From: Actinomycetota bacterium
Lineage (GTDB): Bacteria; Actinomycetota; Acidimicrobiia; Acidimicrobiales; Acidimicrobiaceae
Direction of reading: 5' to 3'
Assembly: GCA_027318945.1 (NCBI GenBank)
Contig: DAHVOF010000075.1
Span: forward strand, 1 to 7,063
Length of the DNA stretch: 7,063 nt
Every line of letters starts with the position of its first letter. The first letter of the stretch is position 1. The notes beneath the pieces are model-generated. The model searched no databases. It was given only the letters and a program-made list of their open reading frames with translations, and was not told the origin of the DNA. The translations under genes were made by a program, and so were the position numbers. Shown here piece after piece: positions 1-6,142 of this stretch.

Positions 1-1035
1 GTTGCGTGGACTTCTCGACGGAAAAATGGGCGCATCGCGATCGGTCTCGTCGATGCTATGGGGATGAGACATAATTTTTCTGGAAGCGATTTTGGCTATC
101 CCCCTGATTCGGTTGGTCGGATTTCCATAAAGGCACCATTCGACCCACATTCCGATGATTTTACCGAGTATTTAGCCCGATCCCTGAAGGAGTTTCAATC
201 GCCGGAACTCGCGCTTTCTGAGCCCTTGATGGCGTCTGCCCCGTCTAGGGCCTCCCTTCGTGAGGTAACGCTGAAGCGAAGGGAACGCGAGCTATTGACG
301 CAACAGCTTTTGACATGTCCGGATTTTCACGATCATGTATTAGCCCAGAAACAGTTAGACAGATTGAATGAGCAGATATTTCGCATCAAGACGAAGATAA
401 AGTCAAGTTCGGAGTCACTTGCGCGGCAGTTTGATAGAGTGCTCGCAATTCTTGCCGGTCGAGGGATGCTTGAAGGATGGAAACTGACGGCTACGGGTAG
501 GGATCTCGCGCGGCTATATCACGAAAGTGATTTGCTGGTGATTCTGGCTTTGGAAAGCGAATTGTTCGAGGAGCTCTCTGTGCCGGAATTCGCGGCGTTG
601 CTGTCAGTATTCACCTACGAATCGCGGGGCCCTTCCCGCTATGCTCCCGCATTCCCGAACCAGAAGCTTGCCAGGCGATATTCGAGGATGGTCCAGTTGT
701 GGGGAGATCTTGTAGCGGAGGAGTCGGCCATGAGCATTCCGTTGACCAGAGAGACGGATCCAGGTTTTATGGAGATGGCATTTCGTTGGGCAGAGGGCAA
801 AGAGCTCTCGCAGGTTATGGCGGTCAACGTAATGTCGGCAGGGGATTTTGTTCGCAATGTTAAGCAAGTGATCGATCTGGCACGTCAATTTGCATCGTTG
901 GAGCTCAGCCCTGAGACTGTTGCCGCGGCCGGAAAAGTAGTGGACGCGACTCTGAGAGGCGTTGTCTTGGCTTCCTCTGTGGTTGGAATAGACCTTGAAT
1001 CAGAATCGGATTACGAGATGGATTCGGAGCTATAA
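1..1035 (+). CDS. helY: HelY-like Ski2/Mtr4-family helicase, C-terminal part (5' end outside window)
   Basis: The reading frame is open from base 1 with no stop before the first ATG at 58, so this is the tail of a longer gene; 344 residues are visible. It lacks the Walker A, DEAD/DEVH and other helicase motifs, which would lie upstream. The visible part matches the C-terminal layout of actinobacterial HelY: a beta-rich stretch (about 1-50), a charged helical segment (about 90-140, ending in SLARQFDRVLAIL), then a DSHCT-type helical domain from about residue 160. Diagnostic DSHCT strings are TATGRDLARLYHESDLLV, FTYESR, LTRETDPGF, FRWAEGKELS and SAGDFVRNVKQVIDL. The family unwinds RNA or nucleic-acid duplexes using ATP in the cytoplasm; the physiological role in actinobacteria is poorly defined. 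The protein ends in a short acidic tail (ESESDYEMDSEL). Family call is firm; the helY symbol is by similarity. Confidence 0.9.
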   Translation, partial: VAWTSRRKNGRIAIGLVDAMGMRHNFSGSDFGYPPDSVGRISIKAPFDPHSDDFTEYLARSLKEFQSPELALSEPLMASAPSRASLREVTLKRRERELLTQQLLTCPDFHDHVLAQKQLDRLNEQIFRIKTKIKSSSESLARQFDRVLAILAGRGMLEGWKLTATGRDLARLYHESDLLVILALESELFEELSVPEFAALLSVFTYESRGPSRYAPAFPNQKLARRYSRMVQLWGDLVAEESAMSIPLTRETDPGFMEMAFRWAEGKELSQVMAVNVMSAGDFVRNVKQVIDLARQFASLELSPETVAAAGKVVDATLRGVVLASSVVGIDLESESDYEMDSEL

Positions 1036-1102
1036 CTGCGCTGCTTCTTTTCTGACGGGCTTGCCTAGACCCGAACTCTTGAAGATATTTAGATAATTTG
1101 CA

Positions 1103-1132
1103 GCCAACCGGCTAGTGTACGCGCAAGTTGGC
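1103..1132. repeat. Inverted repeat just upstream of the ThyX-like gene
   Basis: GCCAAC (1103-1108) is followed after 18 nt by its exact reverse complement GTTGGC (1127-1132), ending 2 nt before the ATG at 1135. A TANNNT hexamer (TAGTGT, 1113-1118) lies in the loop and could be a -10 element, though I find no convincing -35 box; GATAAT at 1092-1097 is an alternative -10. The repeat could be an operator or a short leader hairpin. Six-base arms can arise by chance. The rest of the 99-bp gap from 1036 shows nothing else clear. Confidence 0.3.
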
Positions 1133-1134
1133 CT

Positions 1135-2754
1135 ATGATTTGGGGCGTTATGTGGAAATATACCGCGGAACACTTTACAGACGAAGAAAGCCTTGTACTT
1201 TCAAGATATTTTACGAACCTGGATAAGCCTGTTTTTGCACTGGTCAATCTTCCGGAAGTTGTGAAAGGCGCGCTGTTCGCCCGGTACAGCAGATCGGCAA
1301 AATCACTTCGTAGGCTATTTCTCGATGAGTTTTACAACACAGGGGATCCGGGAGCAGTTTTGGGGGTTGCTGGAGTAACCCGCGCGGAGGCTCTATATGA
1401 AAGGATGCTTGCAGAATATGGAGATGACTCGGTTGCCCAGTTGGGCGGGGTGCACCTTGCGTGTGAGCAGGCGTCGAATATTTTGACAAAAGTGCTGGAG
1501 CGTGGGCGCTTGATGGCGTATCTGGAGCAGTCCACGAGATATGTTCCCTATGACAGGCCGATGCCTGACGGCTCGTACCGCTATTACGTTCCGGACGAGG
1601 TTACCTCCTCCGGGATGGGCGACATGTTTCGCAAGCACATGAACAGTCTTTTTGCAGCATACAGTCACGTAGTCGAGGCGGTCGAGACACGGCTTTTTGC
1701 TAGTGTTCCGAAAGATGATGGTGATTCGGACTTTGTGTATCGTTCTTCAATACGCTCATTAGCGTTGGATACCGCTAGGGGAATCCTGCCAGCATGCGTC
1801 CTTTCAAATGTGGGAATCTATGGTTCTGCCCAGGCCTTCGAGGCGCTTGTGCTCAGAATGAGGGCGTCTGAGCTTGCGGAGGTCCGGACTTACGCCGAAA
1901 TGATTAAAGCTGAGCTTGATAAGGTAATTCCGGCTTTTCTAATCAGATTGGATCGGTCTGATCGAGGTGGAATATGGGTGGAATATCTGGAAGAGCGCAG
2001 GAAGCCGGCTGGAGGGGTGCATGTACCAGATTCTTCTGGCAGTGGCGAAGGCGACGACGTTTCCGTGAGGCTTCTGCGCTTCGATGAAGATGGCGAGAGG
2101 CGGATTGCCGCCGGGATCATTTTTGCACAGTCAGGTTGCTCGATGAGCATCGCACAAGAGATGGCAGACTCGCTCACTAATAACGATCTTTATCGGCTTA
2201 TTTCGGAATATGCGGGTAAAAGGCGGAATAGGCGTCATAAGCCGGGCCGAGCCTTTGAGGAGACCAGCTATCTTTTTGAGATCGAATGTGATTACGGAGC
2301 GTTCCGGGATTTGCAGCGTCACAGAATGCTCAGCATCGAGTGGCAGCTGCTGGGCACGTCGCTGGGATACGCAGTCCCGGACCTTATTCATGATTTCGAA
2401 TTGGAAGAGCAGTATAAGGCGGTCATGGAGAGGTCAAAGGAAGTCTATGAGATGCTTGCGAAGGTGTGCAGCCGGGCCGTGAGTGCTTACGCTGTGCCGA
2501 TGGCATACCGCATCAGATTCACAATGAGCCTCAATGCGAGAGAGGCTTTTCACCTGATAGAGCTGCGATCATTGCCTCAAGGGCATAGCTCTTATCGAAA
2601 GGTAGCACAGGCGATGTATCGAAGCATCGAGACGGTTGCGCGCCATAAATGCGTTGCCGCCGCGATGAAATTTGTCGATTTGGGAGACTACCGGCTCGGA
2701 AGACTTACCTCTCTTCGTGAAGAGGAAAGGAAGAATCAGAAAATTTCTAAGTAA
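1135..2754 (+). CDS. Two-domain ThyX-like (FAD-dependent thymidylate synthase family) protein
   Basis: 539 codons, about twice the usual 210-250 residues of ThyX, which makes dTMP from dUMP using FAD, NADPH and methylene-tetrahydrofolate. I see two ThyX-like halves. The first (about 80-275) has ERGRLMAYLEQSTRYV at 122-137, aligning with the ThyX signature RHRxxSxNExSxRY, then a LDTARGILPA helix (211-220) and LRMRASELAEVR (240-251). The second (about 320-510) has RDLQRHRMLSIEWQLL at 391-406, then YAVPMAYRIRF and LIELRSLPQGHSSYR. Each half keeps a different part of the signature. An N-terminal region (YFTNLDKPVFALVNLPEVVKG) precedes the first half. Long proteins of this type occur in actinobacteria and Chloroflexi and are usually annotated as FAD-dependent thymidylate synthase; activity is not certain. 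ATG 1135 has no clear ribosome binding site; ATG 1150, with GGGG 4 nt upstream, is an equally plausible start. It is likely transcribed alone or after the helicase. Confidence 0.85.
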   Translation: MIWGVMWKYTAEHFTDEESLVLSRYFTNLDKPVFALVNLPEVVKGALFARYSRSAKSLRRLFLDEFYNTGDPGAVLGVAGVTRAEALYERMLAEYGDDSVAQLGGVHLACEQASNILTKVLERGRLMAYLEQSTRYVPYDRPMPDGSYRYYVPDEVTSSGMGDMFRKHMNSLFAAYSHVVEAVETRLFASVPKDDGDSDFVYRSSIRSLALDTARGILPACVLSNVGIYGSAQAFEALVLRMRASELAEVRTYAEMIKAELDKVIPAFLIRLDRSDRGGIWVEYLEERRKPAGGVHVPDSSGSGEGDDVSVRLLRFDEDGERRIAAGIIFAQSGCSMSIAQEMADSLTNNDLYRLISEYAGKRRNRRHKPGRAFEETSYLFEIECDYGAFRDLQRHRMLSIEWQLLGTSLGYAVPDLIHDFELEEQYKAVMERSKEVYEMLAKVCSRAVSAYAVPMAYRIRFTMSLNAREAFHLIELRSLPQGHSSYRKVAQAMYRSIETVARHKCVAAAMKFVDLGDYRLGRLTSLREEERKNQKISK

Positions 2755-2770
2755 GCTTCGGAAATTTTCT
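2738..2770. terminator. AT-rich inverted repeat across the ThyX-like stop codon, possible terminator
   Basis: AGAAAATTTC (2738-2747) and GAAATTTTCT (2761-2770) are perfect 10-base reverse complements with a 13-nt loop holding the TAA stop (2752-2754). The 3' arm itself ends in TTTTCT, followed by TCC. The stem has only two G-C pairs and there is no separate U tract after it, so it is a poor intrinsic terminator. It might instead protect the 3' end or act on both strands. Confidence 0.35.
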
Positions 2771-2800
2771 TCCAATTGCGGAAATACTTTCGGACGGCTT

Positions 2801-2830
2801 TTGTGTTTGTTAAGTGAACTTAGGCAGAAT
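2801..2830 (+). promoter_or_regulatory. Weak candidate promoter for the DUF4193 operon
   Basis: TTGTGT (2801-2806) and CAGAAT (2825-2830) are separated by 18 nt and lie about 60 nt before the ATG at 2893. Each matches the housekeeping consensus only partly. The location fits, since the 138-bp gap after the ThyX-like gene is long enough for an independent promoter. Confidence 0.25.
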
Positions 2831-2892
2831 CGCAGTGAGAGTCGCTACGAGCGGGCATTACCCGGCGCCAAAGTACAAATTTTAGGATCGAC

Positions 2893-3438
2893 ATGGCAGA
2901 CGATTTTGATGACAATTTTGAGGGCGAAGAGGAATCTTTTGAGGAGGACTCCTTCGAGGAAGATTCGTTCGAAGCTGAACTTAATGACGAGGACGCTGAG
3001 GATGGTGGGCTGGAGTTTGAGGAGTTCCCCGGTGAAGAATTTGTAGAAGATCTCGAGGAAGACTTCGACGACGAGGACATACTGGCTGGCGATCTCGAGG
3101 ATCACGACGAGATTGACGAAATGCTTGAAACGGGTACCGTCAGCGAGCCCAAGGCTGTGTCAGTTCGTGGAGAAGAGGACGACGAGGACGACGAAGAGGA
3201 CGAGGAAGAAGACGATATCGAGGCAAGTCTGGATGACATCCTGAAAGAGAGGCTTGTAGTTCTCGACGAAGAGGAGGACGAGGAAGAGGACTACGAGGAT
3301 TCGGACTATCGAAGCGACATCGCTATGAGGGTGTTGCCCAAGCAGCCCGATGAGTTTGTATGCCAGAGTTGCTTTCTAGTAAAGAATCGAAGCCAGCTCG
3401 CAGACAAGGAAAAGATGTTCTGCAGGGACTGCGTATAG
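2893..3438 (+). CDS. DUF4193-like zinc-ribbon protein with a very long acidic N-terminus
   Basis: The last 37 residues match actinobacterial DUF4193: RVLPKQPDEFVCQSCFLV, then NRSQLA and a final CRDC, giving a CxxC-16-CxxC four-cysteine cluster (C157, C160, C177, C180) that probably binds zinc. Typical DUF4193 proteins are about 100 residues; this one has 181. The extra length is acidic low-complexity sequence: by hand count 75 of the first 140 residues are Asp or Glu. It includes three SFEED-type repeats (15-29) and runs of up to about nine acidic residues. It is probably disordered. The function of DUF4193 is unknown; an acidic tail plus zinc ribbon could suit binding to basic nucleic-acid-binding proteins, which is inference. 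The start is set by AGGA (2884-2887) 5 nt before ATG. It is first in a run of three same-strand genes with gaps of 20 and 1 nt. Confidence 0.88.
   Translation: MADDFDDNFEGEEESFEEDSFEEDSFEAELNDEDAEDGGLEFEEFPGEEFVEDLEEDFDDEDILAGDLEDHDEIDEMLETGTVSEPKAVSVRGEEDDEDDEEDEEEDDIEASLDDILKERLVVLDEEEDEEEDYEDSDYRSDIAMRVLPKQPDEFVCQSCFLVKNRSQLADKEKMFCRDCV
2935..2979 (+). repeat. Three tandem SFEED-type peptide repeats in the acidic protein
   Basis: Codons 15-29 read SFEED, SFEED, SFEAE. The 15-base units differ mainly at synonymous positions (tct ttt gag gag gac; tcc ttc gag gaa gat; tcg ttc gaa gct gaa). The peptide is kept while the DNA has drifted, so this is not a recent slippage product. Confidence 0.7.
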
Positions 3439-3443
3439 TGCAA

Positions 3444-3451
3444 AGAGGTGG
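3444..3451 (+). promoter_or_regulatory. Strong ribosome binding site fixing the GTG start at 3459
   Basis: AGAGGTGG lies 7 nt upstream of GTG 3459. It is the best Shine-Dalgarno match in the window and decides between that start, a GTG at 3438 overlapping the upstream stop, and an ATG at 3360 deep inside the DUF4193-like gene. Confidence 0.75.
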
Positions 3452-3458
3452 AAAACCG

Positions 3459-3986
3459 GTGACAAAATCGACGCTTGCGGATTTGGTTGAGACTGGACTC
3501 TTTGGGATTGTCGGCGCTGTTGCAGAGTTGCAGGAATCCTTCCCAAGGCTGGTGGAGAGGGGTAGGTCCTCGCTGGAGCCGAAACTCAACGTTGCAAAGC
3601 TTGTAGGACAATTTGCTGTTACTCGATTTGAGAACGAGCTGCATAAGAGAACCGATTTCGGTGTGGGTCAGATTTTCGATTTCGTCTCACTAATGTTTGG
3701 AAATGGCGAGGGGCGCAAAGTTGACTCTTCAGAGGCTCAAACTGGCCCTGTCAGCGATTCCAAGGTCGAATCAGTCACCGACCAGAAGCGGAATGGGTTC
3801 ACGGTACGTGAAGTTTCTGACGCTTCTCTGCTACCCATTCCGGGATATGGAACGCTGTCCGCCCAGCAAATCATCGCTCGTCTTGATTCTCTCAGTCATG
3901 TGGAGCTAGATCAGGTGGAACAGTACGAGTCGAGCCACCGCAATCGGGCGAGCATCATGCGAAGCATTGCTGCAAAGCGGGAGTAA
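3459..3986 (+). CDS. Conserved actinobacterial protein with C-terminal IPGY / YE..H..R motif
   Basis: 175 residues from GTG 3459. The N-terminal part (1-80) is predicted helical and amphipathic (LADLVETGLFGIVGAVAELQ; later QIFDFVSLMF) without a clear membrane span. A polar linker rich in Ser, Asp and Lys follows (about 82-120). The C-terminus (124-172) has LPIPGYGTLSAQQIIARL, LSHVELDQVEQYE and HRNRASIMRSI. The pattern LPIPGY-LSA-L-S-EL-V-YE-H-R-I is one I recall from the ends of several actinobacterial proteins (DUF8129-like), where it often follows unrelated N-termini, so it may be a small protein- or nucleic-acid-contact module. Function is unknown. It sits between the DUF4193-like gene and the acetyltransferase and is probably co-transcribed and translationally linked with both. 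The ATG at 3360 would give a longer frame but overlaps the DUF4193 zinc-ribbon codons, so I rejected it. Confidence 0.8.
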   Translation: MTKSTLADLVETGLFGIVGAVAELQESFPRLVERGRSSLEPKLNVAKLVGQFAVTRFENELHKRTDFGVGQIFDFVSLMFGNGEGRKVDSSEAQTGPVSDSKVESVTDQKRNGFTVREVSDASLLPIPGYGTLSAQQIIARLDSLSHVELDQVEQYESSHRNRASIMRSIAAKRE

Positions 3987-3987
3987 C

Positions 3988-4485
3988 TTGAGCGAGCATG
4001 ATCTTGTCATCGAGCTTAAGCCTCTCTCGGATGATCAGTCAGCAGATTTAGAGGAGTTTCTTGCGGAGATCAGCGGAGAACTCGCTCTACGTCGTGGGGG
4101 GGCGCAGCTTTTAGGCGAGCTGGGTAGGCCGGAGAAGCTGGTCGCAAAGATTTTCGATCAGAGCGAGGATGCCTTCAGGCTCACTGCAACGTTAAACTCT
4201 GCCCTTTCGGGCATTATTTGGGCCAAAATCATCACAAACGCGTTTGGCGATCGGATCTGCTACGTGCCAGTCTTTGCTGTCGTAAAGGATGCAAGGCGGT
4301 GCGGAGTTGGAGCCTTGCTATTCGAAGCACTAGAAAAGTGGGTCGGTTCGCGGAATGTCAGTGCTATCGAATTCACGACTCTGCCTGGAGACAGGCACAC
4401 CAAGAATTTTTGTGAATCGAATGGTCTAGTGGCACGTTCGTTGAAAATGCATAAAGCGGTTGGTGCTAGCGCAACCGACCCATGA
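3988..4485 (+). CDS. GNAT-family N-acetyltransferase
   Basis: 165 residues from TTG 3988, a normal length for a GNAT enzyme, which moves an acetyl group from acetyl-CoA to an amine. Motif A is visible: the beta strand YVPVFAVVKD (92-101), the pyrophosphate-binding loop RRCGVGA (103-109, fitting R/QxxGxG/A), and the helix LLFEALEKWV. Motif B follows as IEFTTLPGD, then NFCESNGLVARSLKMHK (140-156), which resembles the usual A..FY...GF ending. Substrate cannot be read from sequence. The TTG start lies 1 nt after the upstream TAA, with GGGAG (3979-3983) 4 nt before it, suggesting translational coupling. The alternative ATG at 3967 overlaps the upstream gene by 20 nt and would add 7 residues. It is the last gene of the forward cluster and converges on the gene at 4603. 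Confidence 0.85.
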   Translation: MSEHDLVIELKPLSDDQSADLEEFLAEISGELALRRGGAQLLGELGRPEKLVAKIFDQSEDAFRLTATLNSALSGIIWAKIITNAFGDRICYVPVFAVVKDARRCGVGALLFEALEKWVGSRNVSAIEFTTLPGDRHTKNFCESNGLVARSLKMHKAVGASATDP

Positions 4486-4507
4486 CGGCATTGCCGGGTA
4501 ATTGATC

Positions 4508-4548
4508 GCCGAGTCGCGTGGGGGAATCTCACGCTCCGGCGGCTCGGC
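4508..4548. terminator. GC-rich nested hairpin between convergent genes, possible bidirectional terminator
   Basis: GCCGAG (4508-4513) pairs with CTCGGC (4543-4548), and inside it GCGTG (4516-4520) pairs with CACGC (4530-4534), leaving a 9-nt apical loop, 2 nt of bulge on the left and 8 on the right. It starts 22 nt after the GNAT stop. No T run follows on either strand, so it is not a standard intrinsic terminator; it may block converging transcription or stabilise the 3' end. It is too short and lacks the conserved arms to be a tRNA. Confidence 0.45.
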
Positions 4549-4580
4549 GCAACGGATTAGTGCTGCAAATATTTCTCGTT

Positions 4581-4594
4581 TTGGCTCTAGCCAA
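4581..4594. terminator. Short hairpin after the 470-residue reverse gene
   Basis: TTGGC (4581-4585), loop TCTA, GCCAA (4590-4594): a perfect 5-bp stem 8 nt beyond the stop codon of the reverse-strand gene. On the minus strand it is followed by A-rich rather than T-rich sequence; on the plus strand it is preceded by TT. It may add to 3' end formation for the convergent pair, but the evidence is slight. Confidence 0.25.
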
Positions 4595-4602
4595 GCTTGT
4601 CG

Positions 4603-6015
4603 CTAGTCCTGGGTTTCAATCGTTTGCGAGTCCACTTTTTCAATTTGAGAGTCTCCAGTTGCGGTCGAATCGGGCAGATTGGACTCAGCAGCCGGCAGCT
4701 CCGAGGGAGCTTCTTTACCCTGGGATTGTTCCGCCAAAGCCGGTAAAGCAATCTTTTTCCTTGGCCGCGGAGGCGGGGGTATTGCGATTCCGAGCAGTTG
4801 GGCGAGCGCGGGGATCTTTCCGGAGCTTTCCTTGGCCAGCTCCACGAGCGCAATTGGGGCGTTCTTTGGGAGGCCTCTCGGGACCACTTGTCTTCTAATT
4901 GGAGACTGCGACAAGGCGTCAAGCAAGGCTGACCATCGGTCTGGCGGGGTGTCTGGCCCGAGCATTTCGTTTGTCGCCTCGGTCAGTTGCTCCAATACTT
5001 CAGCCGGAAGTTTTGCTATTGGCTCAGGTGGTCTCGATGAGAGTCGAACTGCACGGATGATTCTTTTTGCTTCGAGATTATCTCGAATGTCCGTGAGCCA
5101 GGCAGAATGCAAAGTGAGAGCTCTCTGCTCGGTAAGCTCCTTGAGACTTTCGAGCATCGTTCTCGTGGTTTCGTCATGCCTAATGAGATCGGCTGCACTA
5201 ATGACAGATCTGAGATCTCTGAGTGAGGCCTCCGCAGCAATTTCAATCGCGACCTCGGCCCTGTCTTTCCAAGTAGCAAGTTTGAGAATCGGTAGCATGG
5301 GTTCGGCGATGGCTAGAACGGTAGCTTCGGGCATGGTGGGCTTGCCTTCGGCAATCGCTTTTTCGTTTTGGCTTGCCAATGCCTGCCGTACAGCTGGAAG
5401 GCCACCCTTGAGCAGCTGTTCTGCTATGGGTAGGTGTTCCTGAGCGATCTCTTGAAGCACCTGGGATCGGTTTGTGTTTCTGGGTGCAAGTTTCTTAAAT
5501 TTTGCCGCAGGTGCTTTTGGAGCTTGGGCTGGCTGACTTGGTTTGTCTGGGCGGCGCTGTCTGGGCTTTTGATCTGCTATGGCAGTCCGCGATGTCGTTC
5601 TTTTGGGTCCATTGGGTTCGCCCACATCCTTGCGCCGCGATCTTGCGGGATCTGTTTCCGCCGACCGGACCGAGGGTTGCCTGCGGGTATTTTTTGGTGA
5701 GCGCTTGTCATTGCCATCTGCTCTGTCGCGATCTCTGCCGGTTACTGTGCGTGTTACGTAGGAGACAGGTTCCTTGCTGGAGAGGCGGATGACGTTAGAC
5801 TGCGCCTCTCTGGCCTTTGGGGGGTACACAGACTCTACATAAATGCCGTCGATTTCGAACACGACCTCTGCGCGAACGACATCTCCAATCTTCGCACCGT
5901 CGTAGAGTATTGAACCGTCAAGCGTGCCCCTTGGCTCCTTGGCTCCTGCGGCTCTCCAAGTCCAGAGTCCATCCGGTTTTTGACTAGTCAATTCAACTTC
6001 TATACGCGAAGACAT
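4603..6015 (-). CDS. Uncharacterised 470-residue protein: beta-rich N-terminus, basic linker, helical C-terminal domain
   Basis: I do not recognise a named family. Residues 1-65 look like a small beta barrel or OB-like fold (RIEVELTSQKPDGLWTWRAA; then YDGAKIGDVVRAEVVFEIDG), reminiscent of nucleic-acid-binding domains, but this is a guess. Residues about 88-180 are strongly basic and low-complexity (many Arg, Lys, Pro; DRDRADGNDKRSPKNTRRQP), probably disordered. Residues about 183-412 are predicted helical, with segments such as LPIAEQLLKGGLPAVRQAL, RAEVAIEIAAEASLRDL and NLEAKRIIRAVRL. A proline-rich hinge (IPPPPRPRKK, 412-421) leads into a Ser/Glu-rich tail. No signal peptide or membrane helix is seen. 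The start is well fixed: an in-frame TAG directly precedes ATG 6015 and GGAGAG (6019-6024) lies 3 nt upstream. It stands alone, divergent from nfo and convergent with the GNAT gene. A role in RNA binding is inference from the charge pattern. Confidence 0.85.
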   Translation of the reverse strand: MSSRIEVELTSQKPDGLWTWRAAGAKEPRGTLDGSILYDGAKIGDVVRAEVVFEIDGIYVESVYPPKAREAQSNVIRLSSKEPVSYVTRTVTGRDRDRADGNDKRSPKNTRRQPSVRSAETDPARSRRKDVGEPNGPKRTTSRTAIADQKPRQRRPDKPSQPAQAPKAPAAKFKKLAPRNTNRSQVLQEIAQEHLPIAEQLLKGGLPAVRQALASQNEKAIAEGKPTMPEATVLAIAEPMLPILKLATWKDRAEVAIEIAAEASLRDLRSVISAADLIRHDETTRTMLESLKELTEQRALTLHSAWLTDIRDNLEAKRIIRAVRLSSRPPEPIAKLPAEVLEQLTEATNEMLGPDTPPDRWSALLDALSQSPIRRQVVPRGLPKNAPIALVELAKESSGKIPALAQLLGIAIPPPPRPRKKIALPALAEQSQGKEAPSELPAAESNLPDSTATGDSQIEKVDSQTIETQD

Positions 6016-6018
6016 CTA

Positions 6019-6024
6019 CTCTCC
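6019..6024 (-). promoter_or_regulatory. Ribosome binding site of the 470-residue protein
   Basis: On the minus strand GGAGAG is followed by TAG and then ATG 6015. The TAG is an in-frame stop, so no upstream start is possible. Confidence 0.7.
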
Positions 6025-6040
6025 ATGCCGTAGTAAGGAT

Positions 6041-6089
6041 GTTCTCGTCTTTGCCAAGTAGCCAACAATGCTGGTGGATACTTGAGAAC
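6041..6089 (-). promoter_or_regulatory. Predicted leader hairpin upstream of the 470-residue protein
   Basis: CAAGTA (6055-6060) pairs with TACTTG (6079-6084); after one mismatch (6061 with 6078) CCA (6062-6064) pairs with TGG (6075-6077), leaving a 10-nt loop. Outside, GTTCT (6041-6045) pairs with AGAAC (6085-6089), with 9 unpaired nt on one side only. The structure ends 25 nt before the start codon, where it would lie in the mRNA leader. It matches no riboswitch or T-box that I know. Confidence 0.4.
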
Positions 6090-6142
6090 AAAGCACCGGT
6101 CTCTGTGTTGACCCATCAATCCTAGTTATCAGTAAGGCTTAA

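Noticed and set aside
2820..3105. Two reverse-strand reading frames, one very rich in serine
   Set aside because: They are the complement of the repetitive GAG/GAC/GAA codons of the acidic DUF4193-like gene. They have no family resemblance and lie opposite a clear gene.
3360..3458. N-terminal extension of the IPGY-tail protein to ATG 3360
   Set aside because: It would overlap the conserved zinc-ribbon codons of the DUF4193-like gene in another frame, and GTG 3459 has a much better ribosome binding site.
4508..4548. tRNA or tRNA fragment in the convergent gap
   Set aside because: Only 41 nt between the outer arms, with no T-arm GTTCRA sequence and no anticodon arm of the right geometry.
4679..5443. 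254-codon forward frame inside the 470-residue reverse gene
   Set aside because: Ser/Ala-rich composition with no domain signal, and it is fully antisense to a well-supported gene with ribosome binding site and in-frame upstream stop.
6001..6026. Eight-codon minus-strand upstream frame starting at 6026 and overlapping ATG 6015
   Set aside because: It arises from the ATGGAG string that contains the ribosome binding site; it has no ribosome binding site of its own at a useful distance that I can support.
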